Below are positions 42,289 to 50,297 of a stretch of DNA of 64,000 nucleotides, in pieces (position 1 is the first letter of the stretch; each line of letters begins with the position of its first letter). The position numbers and the translations under genes are program-made. The stretch lies in the NCBI GenBank assembly GCA_964487255.1, contig CAZAQV010000011.1, positions 62,001-126,000 of the forward strand, read 5' to 3'. A model generated the notes under the pieces. That model did not search any database. It had not been told where the DNA came from and saw only the letters and a list, made by a program, of their open reading frames with translations. Origin of the DNA: CAZAQV01 sp964487255 (GTDB lineage Bacteria > Myxococcota_A > Polyangia > Polyangiales > CAZAQV01).

Positions 42289-43140
42289 ATGTCTGACCGC
42301 AAGTCTATCTTTGTCGTAAGCGACTCGACCGGTGAAACCGCCGAGCGCGTCGTGCGTGCGGCGCTCCTTCAGTATCCGGACCACCGGGTGCGCGTTCGAC
42401 TCTTTACTCGCGTCCGCGACGAAGCTGGGGTTCGCAAGACCCTCACCACTGCACGAGAGCTCGGCTCTCTCGTGGTCTTCACGATCGTCTCCCCAGAGCT
42501 ACGCGAGTACTTCCACAGCTTTGCCCACGAGCAGCGTGTCGAGGCCGTGGACGTGATCGGCGGCCTCATCCACAAAGTCGGTACGTTCCTCGAAGCTGAG
42601 CCGCTCAACCGTCCTTCGGCGACCATGCCGCTCAGCGAAGAATACTTTCGACGCGTCGAGGCGATCGAGTTTGCAGTCAAGAGCGACGACGGTAAAGAGC
42701 CTCGGAACTTCCGCAAAGCCGACCTCGTTTTGGTCGGAGTGAGCCGCACCAGCAAGACACCGCTGTCGACCTACCTCGCGGGGCGTGGGCTTCGTGTTGC
42801 GAACCTTCCCCTGGTGTTGGGCGTGACGCCGCCGCCCGAAATCTTCGATGTCGAGCCTTCGCGCGTGATCGGTCTCACGATCAACATCGAAAAATTGCTC
42901 GAAATCCGCCAGAAGCGGCTCGCGCAACTCGGCATGACCGGTGAGGCGAACTATGGGCTACGTGATCACGTCAAAGCGGAGCTTGATTTCGCGCACGGAA
43001 TCTTCCGCACCAAGCCGGGCTGGACGGTCATCGACGTCAGTGGGCGGGCGATCGAAGAGACAGCCGCGATCATTCTTGAGCGCTACAAAGACCGCGAATA
43101 CGGTCGATCCACGGGCACGACCCGTACCCCAGCTTCCTAG
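42289..43140 (+). CDS. PEP synthase / pyruvate-phosphate dikinase regulatory protein (DUF299)
   Basis: This bifunctional ADP-dependent kinase and Pi-dependent pyrophosphorylase inactivates and reactivates PEP synthase or PPDK by phosphorylating a threonine. The 283 residues from ATG 42289 begin MSDRKSIFVVSDSTGETAER. The P-loop-like motif is VLVGVSRTSKTPLSTYLA, and NLPLVLGVTPPPEIF and GLTINIEKLLEIRQKRL follow. These are full family landmarks. The open frame extends 87 codons upstream, but that overlaps the small basic gene. The target dikinase is not in the window, so ppsR-type and pdrP-type roles cannot be told apart. Confidence 0.9.
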   Translation: MSDRKSIFVVSDSTGETAERVVRAALLQYPDHRVRVRLFTRVRDEAGVRKTLTTARELGSLVVFTIVSPELREYFHSFAHEQRVEAVDVIGGLIHKVGTFLEAEPLNRPSATMPLSEEYFRRVEAIEFAVKSDDGKEPRNFRKADLVLVGVSRTSKTPLSTYLAGRGLRVANLPLVLGVTPPPEIFDVEPSRVIGLTINIEKLLEIRQKRLAQLGMTGEANYGLRDHVKAELDFAHGIFRTKPGWTVIDVSGRAIEETAAIILERYKDREYGRSTGTTRTPAS

Positions 43141-43199
43141 CGCCCAGACCCCGTGATTCCCACTCGTGGGCCGCCGCAGCTCCATGATACAGTGCGTGG

Positions 43200-45251
43200 G
43201 TGACCGGAGATGCTGTCGAACTGCCGCGCCCATTCGGCCGGTACACGCTGCACGAACGTCTCAATGTCGGTGGGATGGCCGAAGTTTATATTGGGAGCAC
43301 CCGCGGGATCGGCGGCTTCGAAAAACAGGTCGCCATCAAGGTCATTCACCCGCGTTACTCCCAGGACCGCCACTTCGTCCAAATGTTGATTCAAGAGGCG
43401 AAGCTCACCGTCCTGCTCAACCACGTCAACATCGTGCAGACGTTCGATTTGGGGCGAGAGGGGGACAACTACTTCATTGTCATGGAGTACATCAACGGTA
43501 TCGATGCCTTCCGGCTCGCCAAGCGTGCGAAGGCACGCGGCGAACAACTTCCGGTCGACGTGTGCGTGCATGTAATCGCTGAGGTTTGTGCCGGTCTCGA
43601 CTACGCGCATCGGCGTCGTGACGAGCAAGGGCGTGCGCTGAACATCGTCCATCGCGACGTCTCGCCACAGAACGTGCTGCTCTCGTTCGACGGCGAGGTC
43701 AAGGTCACCGACTTCGGCATCGCGAAGGCAGCACTCTCCGACAACGACACCGAAGTGGGCGTCATCAAAGGCAAGTATCACTATATGTCTCCAGAGCAGG
43801 CGTGGGGCGACCCTGTCGACCCACGAGGAGATGTATTCTCGGCTGGGCTGGTTCTCTATGAGCTGCTGACCGGTGACCTCGTGTACCGCAGCAAGAACAT
43901 TGTTCGGCTTCTTGACGAGGTGCGTCGAGCAGATATCAAGCCGCCCCACCATCGACGAAGCGACCTGCCGTGGGGGGTTGTGGACATCGTCATGCGCGCG
44001 TGCGCGAAGCGCCCGGGTGACCGCTATCAATCCGCCGGCGAAATGAGTCAGGCGCTGCGCGAGTTTCTTTATTCCGAGTATCCGCAGTTTCGCACCAACC
44101 AACTCGTTGACGTGACAGTGCGTCTTTTTGAGGACGACCTCGACACGGGCGAGTCGAGCATGGTGTCGTCGCAGTCCATGCCGGCGATGGCTAGCGGCGA
44201 ATACCGGCCTGACCCCGATCAGAGCGTGCTGTTTGGCATGAGCGAGCTCGCCAAAGCGGCAGATGAGGCGCCGCCGTCGTTTTCGGAGCCGGCCTCGCAG
44301 CAGGGGCCCACGGTCGATTTTCGCGCGTTACGTCGGGCGGAGGCAGATGTTCCCGACATCGCAGAGTTTGAGGACGAAAAGACCGTCTTCGAGGCCACAC
44401 CCTATGGCGCCAGCGGCGAACACGACGAGCTTGGCGGTGTGGAGGAGACGGCCTCTGAAGAGGTGGTTTCTCCGGTCAAACCACCTTCGCTCCTGCAGCG
44501 TGCTGCCTCCAGCATGGGCAGCTTGCCGCCCGCCGCAGGACCGAAGCACGGCGGTTTTGCTCCACCGCCGCAGGGAGCCAGCGGTTTCGGTCCACCACCG
44601 CAAGGAACCAGTGGTTTCGGTCCACCGCCGCAAGAGGCAAGTCTCTCTGGACCGGCGCCTCCACCAGCTCCGTCGAGTCAAGCGCCACCTGTCGTTTCAG
44701 GTTCGACAGCGCCGCGTCGCGATTGGCGCCCGGTCGTCTTGATCGGCGGCGCTGCTCTTGGGGTCGTAGCTGTCAGCTTGCTCGCGTTTCTTATCTTCAA
44801 GGCAGTCCGGGGCCCCTCGAGCATCATGATGCATGTCGTTTCAATCCCCCACGGCGCAGAGGTATGGGTCAACGGCACGCGCGTACGTGGCGTGACGCCT
44901 CTGCGTTCTCTTCAGCCGATACCCGCGGGAGGTTCGGTCGACATGGAAGTCCGACTTGAGGGCTACGAGACGTGGAAGCAGAGAGTCCGGGTCTCGAACG
45001 AAACGAGTAGTGTGGTCGCACCGCTCGACCCGTCTCCCGCCGTGCTCCAGGTCGTGACTGACCCGCCTGGCGCCAGGATATCGGTCAACGCCAAAGTCAT
45101 CGGAAAGTCTCCTCTTCCCGTTGAAGGCCTCGAAGTCGGTCAGACCGTGCTCGTCCGAGCCGACAAGCGAGGGTACATTTCTCGAAGTGAGTCGATCGAA
45201 ATCGCGAAGACCGAAGATGCGGTTTCGATCGAGCTCAAGAGGCGGCGCTAA
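43200..45251 (+). CDS. Membrane Ser/Thr protein kinase with C-terminal PEGA domains
   Basis: A 683-residue eukaryotic-like kinase. The kinase domain spans about 12-280: glycine loop LNVGGMAEVYIG, catalytic Lys in VAIKVIHP, catalytic loop IVHRDVSPQNVLLSF, VTDFGIAKA and YMSPEQAWGDP. A long Pro/Gly linker follows with three PPPQ-type repeats (SGFGPPPQ). A transmembrane span lies at about 507-528 (VLIGGAALGVVAVSLLAFLI). Two PEGA domains follow outside (SIPHGAEVWVNGTRVRGVTP, TDPPGARISVNAKVIGKSPL). All catalytic residues are present. It probably transduces an envelope signal. The start is GTG 43200; the gene is convergent with panC and overlaps it by 17 bases. Confidence 0.9.
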   Translation: MTGDAVELPRPFGRYTLHERLNVGGMAEVYIGSTRGIGGFEKQVAIKVIHPRYSQDRHFVQMLIQEAKLTVLLNHVNIVQTFDLGREGDNYFIVMEYINGIDAFRLAKRAKARGEQLPVDVCVHVIAEVCAGLDYAHRRRDEQGRALNIVHRDVSPQNVLLSFDGEVKVTDFGIAKAALSDNDTEVGVIKGKYHYMSPEQAWGDPVDPRGDVFSAGLVLYELLTGDLVYRSKNIVRLLDEVRRADIKPPHHRRSDLPWGVVDIVMRACAKRPGDRYQSAGEMSQALREFLYSEYPQFRTNQLVDVTVRLFEDDLDTGESSMVSSQSMPAMASGEYRPDPDQSVLFGMSELAKAADEAPPSFSEPASQQGPTVDFRALRRAEADVPDIAEFEDEKTVFEATPYGASGEHDELGGVEETASEEVVSPVKPPSLLQRAASSMGSLPPAAGPKHGGFAPPPQGASGFGPPPQGTSGFGPPPQEASLSGPAPPPAPSSQAPPVVSGSTAPRRDWRPVVLIGGAALGVVAVSLLAFLIFKAVRGPSSIMMHVVSIPHGAEVWVNGTRVRGVTPLRSLQPIPAGGSVDMEVRLEGYETWKQRVRVSNETSSVVAPLDPSPAVLQVVTDPPGARISVNAKVIGKSPLPVEGLEVGQTVLVRADKRGYISRSESIEIAKTEDAVSIELKRRR

Positions 45252-46092
45252 GCTCCATGTTGTCGATGAGTCTCACCCCTTCGACGGACGCCGCACACAA
45301 GATGACTGCGTCTTCACAGACTTGGTCCGCAAAAGGCAGTAGCGATCCACGCTCGACCACCTCGACATAGTCGATGCTGTCAAAGCTATCTTCGATAGCC
45401 CGATAGACGAGGTCGCGAAGTGTCTTGGGGTCTCGGCAACCGTCTGTGAAGCGCTCTGACGCCTGCGATAGTGCAGCATAAAGAGCGCTCGCGCGCTTCC
45501 GACCAGCGGCAGAGAGACGCGCATTGCGCGATGAACACGCGAGCCCGCTTGGCTCACGCACAATCTCAGCGGCGACGACCTGTGTGGCGAGCAGCAGGTC
45601 GTGTTGCAAGCGACGAATGATCGCGAGTTGCTGATAATCTTTTTTGCCGAATACCGCGATGCAGGGGCCTGCCAACACCAGGAGCTTGGTGACGATAGTG
45701 GCCATGCCGACGAAATGTCCCAGGCGGTGTGCGCCCTCGAGCTGCGTGCAAAGCGCATCGGGAGGTGTGACTTGGGTTCCGGTTTTCGACTGACGCATTT
45801 CTGCGGTGCTGGGCGTAAACACAAGGTCGACACCAGCGCCTCTGCAGGCCTGTAAGTCGCTTTGCAGTTGGCGCGGGTAGGCTTCGAGGTCTGCAGAGTC
45901 GTTGAACTGCGTGGGGTTCACAAATACGGAGAGTGTGATGAAATTTGCGCCCGCTTCACGTGCTGCTTGGATGAGCGAAAGATGCCCCTCGTGCAGCGCG
46001 CCCATGGTGGGCACAAGTCCGACGCGCTGACCACGGGCTCGTCGGTACTCGAGCTTCGTTCGCCAGTCTTCGGCGCGCTCAACCTGCTCCAT
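45235..46092 (-). CDS. panC: Pantothenate synthetase
   Basis: PanC condenses pantoate with beta-alanine using ATP, giving pantothenate for CoA. The 285 residues from ATG 46092 carry the HIGH-like motif VPTMGALHEGHLSLI, FVNPTQFNDSADLEAYPR, CIAVFGKKDYQQL and CSSRNARLS. The frame is open 61 codons upstream, but that overlaps panB in another frame. It overlaps panB by 14 bases, so the two form an operon. The 3' end overlaps the convergent kinase gene by 17 bases. Confidence 0.94.
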   Translation of the reverse strand: MEQVERAEDWRTKLEYRRARGQRVGLVPTMGALHEGHLSLIQAAREAGANFITLSVFVNPTQFNDSADLEAYPRQLQSDLQACRGAGVDLVFTPSTAEMRQSKTGTQVTPPDALCTQLEGAHRLGHFVGMATIVTKLLVLAGPCIAVFGKKDYQQLAIIRRLQHDLLLATQVVAAEIVREPSGLACSSRNARLSAAGRKRASALYAALSQASERFTDGCRDPKTLRDLVYRAIEDSFDSIDYVEVVERGSLLPFADQVCEDAVILCAASVEGVRLIDNMELSAAS

Positions 46093-46945
46093 AACGGCAC
46101 TCGTCGTCCGGGCCGCCAACGAGCTTGAGCGGCGGCTCCGCGCTCTTGTCGTGGAAACTGTGTGCATCTTCGGGGAAGCTACCGCTGGTGACGGCGTCGA
46201 CGTATGCACGTGCCGCCTCGACGCCCAACGCGTAGAACGACGCAAACTGGCGCACAAACTTCGGCTGAAAGTCACCGATCATGCCGAGTAGGTCGTGACC
46301 CACGAGAACTTGACCGCCGCAATCGGGGCCTGCACCGATGCCGATCGTGGGGACGTCGATGCGTTCGCTGATCGATTTCGCAAGCTCGCGTGGAATACCT
46401 TCGAGCACGATGGAGAACACGCCAGCCTCGACCAGCGCATCGACGTCCTTGTCGATGCGCTCTGCGTCGTGGCCTTTGCCCTGGACCTTGAAGCCACCCA
46501 TCGCGTGAACGTGCTGCGGCGTGAGTCCGACGTGGCCCATCACAGGGATGCCCGCGCTCACCATTGCGCGTACCTTGTCGGCGACATGGACGCCGCCCTC
46601 GAGCTTGACCGCGTGTGCACCACCTTCTTTGATGAGGCGCCCTGCGTTGAGCACCGCCTCGTCCATGCCTCCGTGGTAGGTCAGAAAAGGTAAGTCGCTC
46701 ACGATGAGCGCACGCGAGCTACCACGAGCGACACAGCGTGTGTGATAGATAACGTCTTCGAGGGTAACCGACAGCGTGTCGTCCATCCCTTGAATGACCA
46801 TGCCCAGCGAGTCGCCGACCAAAATCGCGTCGACCCCGGCTTGGTCGAACATCTTGGCAAACGAGGCGTCGTAGGCCGTCACCATGGTGCGACGCGAGGG
46901 TTTGCGAACGAACGAGGGTACAGTGACCTTCTTCGCGAGTTTCAT
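46079..46945 (-). CDS. panB: 3-methyl-2-oxobutanoate hydroxymethyltransferase
   Basis: PanB makes ketopantoate from ketoisovalerate and methylene-tetrahydrofolate. The 288 residues hold MVTAYDASFAKMFDQAGVD, ILVGDSLGMVIQGMDDTLSV, metal-binding VKLEGG, MGHVGLTPQHVH and TIGIGAGPDCGGQVLVGHDL. It is first in panB-panC, with AAAGGTA before ATG 46945. panD and the ketopantoate reductase panE are not in the window. Confidence 0.95.
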   Translation of the reverse strand: MKLAKKVTVPSFVRKPSRRTMVTAYDASFAKMFDQAGVDAILVGDSLGMVIQGMDDTLSVTLEDVIYHTRCVARGSSRALIVSDLPFLTYHGGMDEAVLNAGRLIKEGGAHAVKLEGGVHVADKVRAMVSAGIPVMGHVGLTPQHVHAMGGFKVQGKGHDAERIDKDVDALVEAGVFSIVLEGIPRELAKSISERIDVPTIGIGAGPDCGGQVLVGHDLLGMIGDFQPKFVRQFASFYALGVEAARAYVDAVTSGSFPEDAHSFHDKSAEPPLKLVGGPDDECRYGAG

Positions 46946-47001
46946 GCTTACCTTTCGGGTCGCGGCAAGTGTCCACGCCCACCCTGAATGTAGAGGGGGA
47001 G

Positions 47002-48282
47002 CTAGCCGTTCGCAAGGCCCGCTTGGGCCTGCTCAGCAGCGCTTCGGATCTCCGGCAGATCGTACTCTTCAGCTAGTACCTGGGCGCGCTTGAGCATGGT
47101 GTTTGCGGCGTCGGTCTTGTCGGCTTTGGCGAGCAGTTCGCCCGCTCGAAGGTGAAACCGCGCGCGCTCCTCTTCAACCCGGGTGGAGTCGCAAAGCATG
47201 CGGTAGAGGTCGGCGGCCTTGGTGTGCTCACCGTCTGACTCGCAAAGCTCGGCCAGCGCGACGGTCGCCTCCGTGGGGAGGCGTAAGTCTTCTCGCTCAA
47301 TGAAAATAGCGACGACCTGTTCGAGTTCGGACCGGGCCGCTTTGGGCTCTCCGGCATCGAGCAGAGCCAGGCCAAGAGCCTGTCGCATCATCCAGTGGTC
47401 TCCCCCGTCGAGGTCGAGGGCAGCGCGCAGGACGTCGACGGCTTCGTTCGGGTGCCCGCAGCGGCGCAGGAGGTTGCCAAGTTCGTAATATGCCGCGGGG
47501 CTGTGGGGCAGCGCTTCGACTGCCTTTTGCATTTCCTCGATCGCTGCGTCCGTGTGGCCCTGCTCAAGTTGATGGTTGGCGATGGCCGCGTGCGCTTGGA
47601 TGCGGGCGACACCCCCTTCGTCGGGTGCGATGCGAGACAAGAAGGTCACAAAGTGCTCTTGGGCCTTGCTGCCGCGCTCTGCGAGACGATAGGCTAGCCC
47701 CAGCTCGTAGTGGAGGTAACGCGGGTCGGCAGCGTCTTTGAGCAACTTTTCGAACTCAGTGACTGCGCTTTCCGCTTCGCCTCGAAAGGTTGCTTCGAGC
47801 GCCTCGTGAAACGCGGGGCCATAGCTGTCGTACTCAAAAGCTTGATCCTCTTCGGTGGGTTCGGCACTGCGCATCAAGGCGTACAGGCTTGCAGGTGCGG
47901 GGGGCGCCATGTCTTCGCGGGGGCCGCCGACCAACCGACTTCGGTCGCTTTGCTCCAGCATGGCGTGCAGCTGCGTGCGGAGGCTCTCGTCGTGAGCGAC
48001 CTCGAGCGCTCCGTGAATTTCGTCTTCGGCCAGGTCGAGTTGTCCGCTGTCGATCAGATCTTTGGCTTCGGCGAGTCGACGTCGCGCGATTTCATCGCAG
48101 CAGTGCGCGATGCGGAACTCGATCGCGGAACGCCCTTCGGTGTCTGACTTGGGGGTCTTGGCGAGTGCTTTTTCGAAGCGTAGTTTTGCGCTACCGGGGT
48201 CACCCTCTTCGAGCAGCTTCTCGGCGGAAGCGCGCTCTTCGTCGGGAGTCGAACCACTGAAGATCTTTCGTAACAGGGACAT
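47002..48282 (-). CDS. TPR-repeat protein
   Basis: A 426-residue soluble protein of tetratricopeptide helices, seen as repeated units such as DGGDHWMMRQALGLALLDAG, AAYYELGNLLRRCGHPNEAV and HAAIANHQLEQGHTDAAIEE. The N-terminus MSLLRKIFSGSTPDEERASA has no signal peptide. TPR domains mediate protein contacts; no enzymatic domain is seen. It starts 3 bases after the stop of the unknown gene upstream, so the two are co-expressed. Confidence 0.8.
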   Translation of the reverse strand: MSLLRKIFSGSTPDEERASAEKLLEEGDPGSAKLRFEKALAKTPKSDTEGRSAIEFRIAHCCDEIARRRLAEAKDLIDSGQLDLAEDEIHGALEVAHDESLRTQLHAMLEQSDRSRLVGGPREDMAPPAPASLYALMRSAEPTEEDQAFEYDSYGPAFHEALEATFRGEAESAVTEFEKLLKDAADPRYLHYELGLAYRLAERGSKAQEHFVTFLSRIAPDEGGVARIQAHAAIANHQLEQGHTDAAIEEMQKAVEALPHSPAAYYELGNLLRRCGHPNEAVDVLRAALDLDGGDHWMMRQALGLALLDAGEPKAARSELEQVVAIFIEREDLRLPTEATVALAELCESDGEHTKAADLYRMLCDSTRVEEERARFHLRAGELLAKADKTDAANTMLKRAQVLAEEYDLPEIRSAAEQAQAGLANG

Positions 48283-48285
48283 AAT

Positions 48286-49410
48286 CTAACGTTTGCTCTT
48301 CTTGTCCATCCGTTGAATCGCCGCCGATTTGAGCGACCCCGCGACATTCTTGCTCTTGGCAAGCCGCTTGAGGTCGTTGTCGCGCAAGTGGCTCAGAAAC
48401 TTGAGCGCAATACCAACCGGGGTCTTCGGGTTGAAGATGAGGCTTCTCTTTACATCGTAGTTTCTCGTCCACTCACGACGGTTCGCGATGTAGCGTAAGA
48501 TGTCTTCGCCGATTTCGCGCGAGTTGGCAAAGGCAGCAGCCTCTTTGTCTCGCATTTTTGGGGACTTGACTGCGGACATGGCGACCTGCTTGTTGTTGTC
48601 GCGAATGATGATTGCACGCGCCGCCGCGTCCCCGATCATCGCCAGTCGCATCTTTTCGGGCGGGCTCATGTTGGCAATGCGAAATGAGAGGGGTTTGAAC
48701 TTATCGCTCAGCTGCTCGGACTCGGGTTGATCGGAACCCTGCTCGAAGACTTCTTCGCTGTCTTCGTCGAGTTCGAGGGCTTCGCTAAAGATGTTGTCTC
48801 CAGGGAGTGGTTCGTCGCTCGCCTCGGGAATCAGCTGGCCCCGTAAAGCCTGGGCGTGCTCTTTGAAACAGGGAATGCCGGTCAGTTCGAGGCCGTTGCG
48901 CGCCGCGAGTTCGATGAGTCGGTCCGCTGTCGACATGCGTGTGTTCTTGTTCTTGTAAAGCGCTTCGATGATCGCGGGGTAGGCCAAGACACGTTGCTCG
49001 TTTAGAGCGATGGTTTCGCACAGTTCTTCGCTTGCGGTCTTGGCGACCTTCTCGACCGTCTTGGCGGCTGTTGCCCCGTTGAGTACGAGCGCGGACTGAA
49101 CCTGGGCGTGCCCTGCGAACACCTCCGCGAGGTGGTTGAGAATTTCTGGGGGCATCGCGCCCGCGCAAGCTGGAACGATGACGTTATCGGGTAGATCGGC
49201 CAACGACTTGGAGGCCGCGTCGCAAACGGCCTGGTCGTCGTCGAAAGCCAGTTGCGTCAGCAACGTCACGAGGTCGGCACCCTTTGCGGGAACCATACCG
49301 CGCGCCGCCATCATCTTGGCGGGACCCGGGGCGTTAGGGTTGGCAAAACGATGAAGGCTCTCGGGCAGAGCCTCTACGGGTAGCGGCAATGGTCGCAGGT
49401 TCTCGCTCAT
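48286..49410 (-). CDS. Conserved-looking soluble protein of unknown function
   Basis: A 374-residue protein (MSENLRPLPLPVEALPESLH). It looks all-helical, with HEAT-like segments (LVTLLTQLAFDDDQAVCDAA, AAASKSLADLPDN-type turns). An acidic linker lies at about 215-240 (ALELDEDSEEVFEQGSDQPE), and the C-terminal domain is basic (NREWTRNYDVKRSLIFNPKT, IQRMDKKSKR). No signal or membrane span. The ATG at 49410 overlaps the TGA of the Cys-rich lipoprotein gene (TGATG). I do not recognise the family. Its place in the run AGCS symporter - lipoprotein - this gene - TPR is tight enough for one transcript. Confidence 0.7.
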   Translation of the reverse strand: MSENLRPLPLPVEALPESLHRFANPNAPGPAKMMAARGMVPAKGADLVTLLTQLAFDDDQAVCDAASKSLADLPDNVIVPACAGAMPPEILNHLAEVFAGHAQVQSALVLNGATAAKTVEKVAKTASEELCETIALNEQRVLAYPAIIEALYKNKNTRMSTADRLIELAARNGLELTGIPCFKEHAQALRGQLIPEASDEPLPGDNIFSEALELDEDSEEVFEQGSDQPESEQLSDKFKPLSFRIANMSPPEKMRLAMIGDAAARAIIIRDNNKQVAMSAVKSPKMRDKEAAAFANSREIGEDILRYIANRREWTRNYDVKRSLIFNPKTPVGIALKFLSHLRDNDLKRLAKSKNVAGSLKSAAIQRMDKKSKR

Positions 49411-50297
49411 CACATGCAGAGCTTGAGACCGTCGCCGCGGTCCTTGCACATCAAGCCAGGGTTACAGTCGATACCTGACGCGCAAGGGGCGTTTTGAGCG
49501 CCTTTGCCCATGCACAGCTTGAGGCCGTCGCCGCGGTCGCGGCAGAACAAGCCCGAGCTGCAATCGGTGCCAACCGCGCAGGGCGCCCCCGTTACGCCGC
49601 CTCCCATGCACATGGACACGCCGTCGCCGCGGTCGCGGCAGAACGTTCCCGAACCACAGTCGACGCCAGAATTGCAGTACGGGTAACCCTGCGTGGCTGT
49701 GTCCCAGTCGGAACGACGTGTTGCGCCGCTGTTGTCGGGCGCTGCGCCTTGACCTGGTGGGGGCGGATACGGTTGCGCCTGAGGGTAAGGCTGCGGCTGT
49801 GCAGCGGGTGGAGGAGCTTGCTGCGTCGCAGGAGGATAGTCTTGCGGCTGTTGGCCGTAAGCGTTGGTGTTCTGTTGAGGGGGCGCGTAGTTGCCTGCCC
49901 CATCGGTGCAGACTGGCATGCTGTCCGTCGGTCGCCGCTCACATCGCATCCCGTGCACGCAGTGTGAGTGTTTTCGACAGGGCGCACCGACCAGCCCGCC
50001 TCCCATGCAGGCGCGTACGCCGTTGCCCCACTTTCCGCAGCGTTGCCCCTGCATGCACTCGTGATGCTTGCGGCAGTAGAGGGCCTGGTTTGCCGCTGCC
50101 GCTTGCTGTTGGGTGACCGGTAAACAAACTTCGCCTTGCGCGTCTCGACTACATTGTGTGCCCTGAGGGCAGTGCGCGCCGCTCGGGCAGAGTGTGAGAT
50201 CGGTTTGAGGTTGAGCCGCTCCTGCGTAATGAGTGCGGCGACGACAAGCTGTGAAAGTAAGTGCGCTCAGTGCGAGCAAGATGACGATGTTACGCAT
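49410..50297 (-). CDS. Lipoprotein with Dickkopf-like Cys-rich repeats
   Basis: A 295-residue secreted protein. The signal MRNIVILLALSALTFTAC ends in a lipobox. Cys-rich units follow (CRKHHECMQGQRCGKWGNGV, CRKHSHCVHGMRC), then a Gln/Pro-rich linker of about 55 residues. Three more units close the protein, each ending FCRDRGDG or MCKDRGDG and CMG or CM. The last two are nearly identical at DNA level (CGCGGTCGCGGCAGAAC-type segments), a sign of recent internal duplication. The start overlaps the AGCS symporter stop by 8 bases. Ligand unknown. Confidence 0.78.
   Translation of the reverse strand: MRNIVILLALSALTFTACRRRTHYAGAAQPQTDLTLCPSGAHCPQGTQCSRDAQGEVCLPVTQQQAAAANQALYCRKHHECMQGQRCGKWGNGVRACMGGGLVGAPCRKHSHCVHGMRCERRPTDSMPVCTDGAGNYAPPQQNTNAYGQQPQDYPPATQQAPPPAAQPQPYPQAQPYPPPPGQGAAPDNSGATRRSDWDTATQGYPYCNSGVDCGSGTFCRDRGDGVSMCMGGGVTGAPCAVGTDCSSGLFCRDRGDGLKLCMGKGAQNAPCASGIDCNPGLMCKDRGDGLKLCM

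Noticed and set aside
43137..44102. 321-codon minus-strand open frame
   Set aside because: Antisense to the Ser/Thr kinase catalytic domain.
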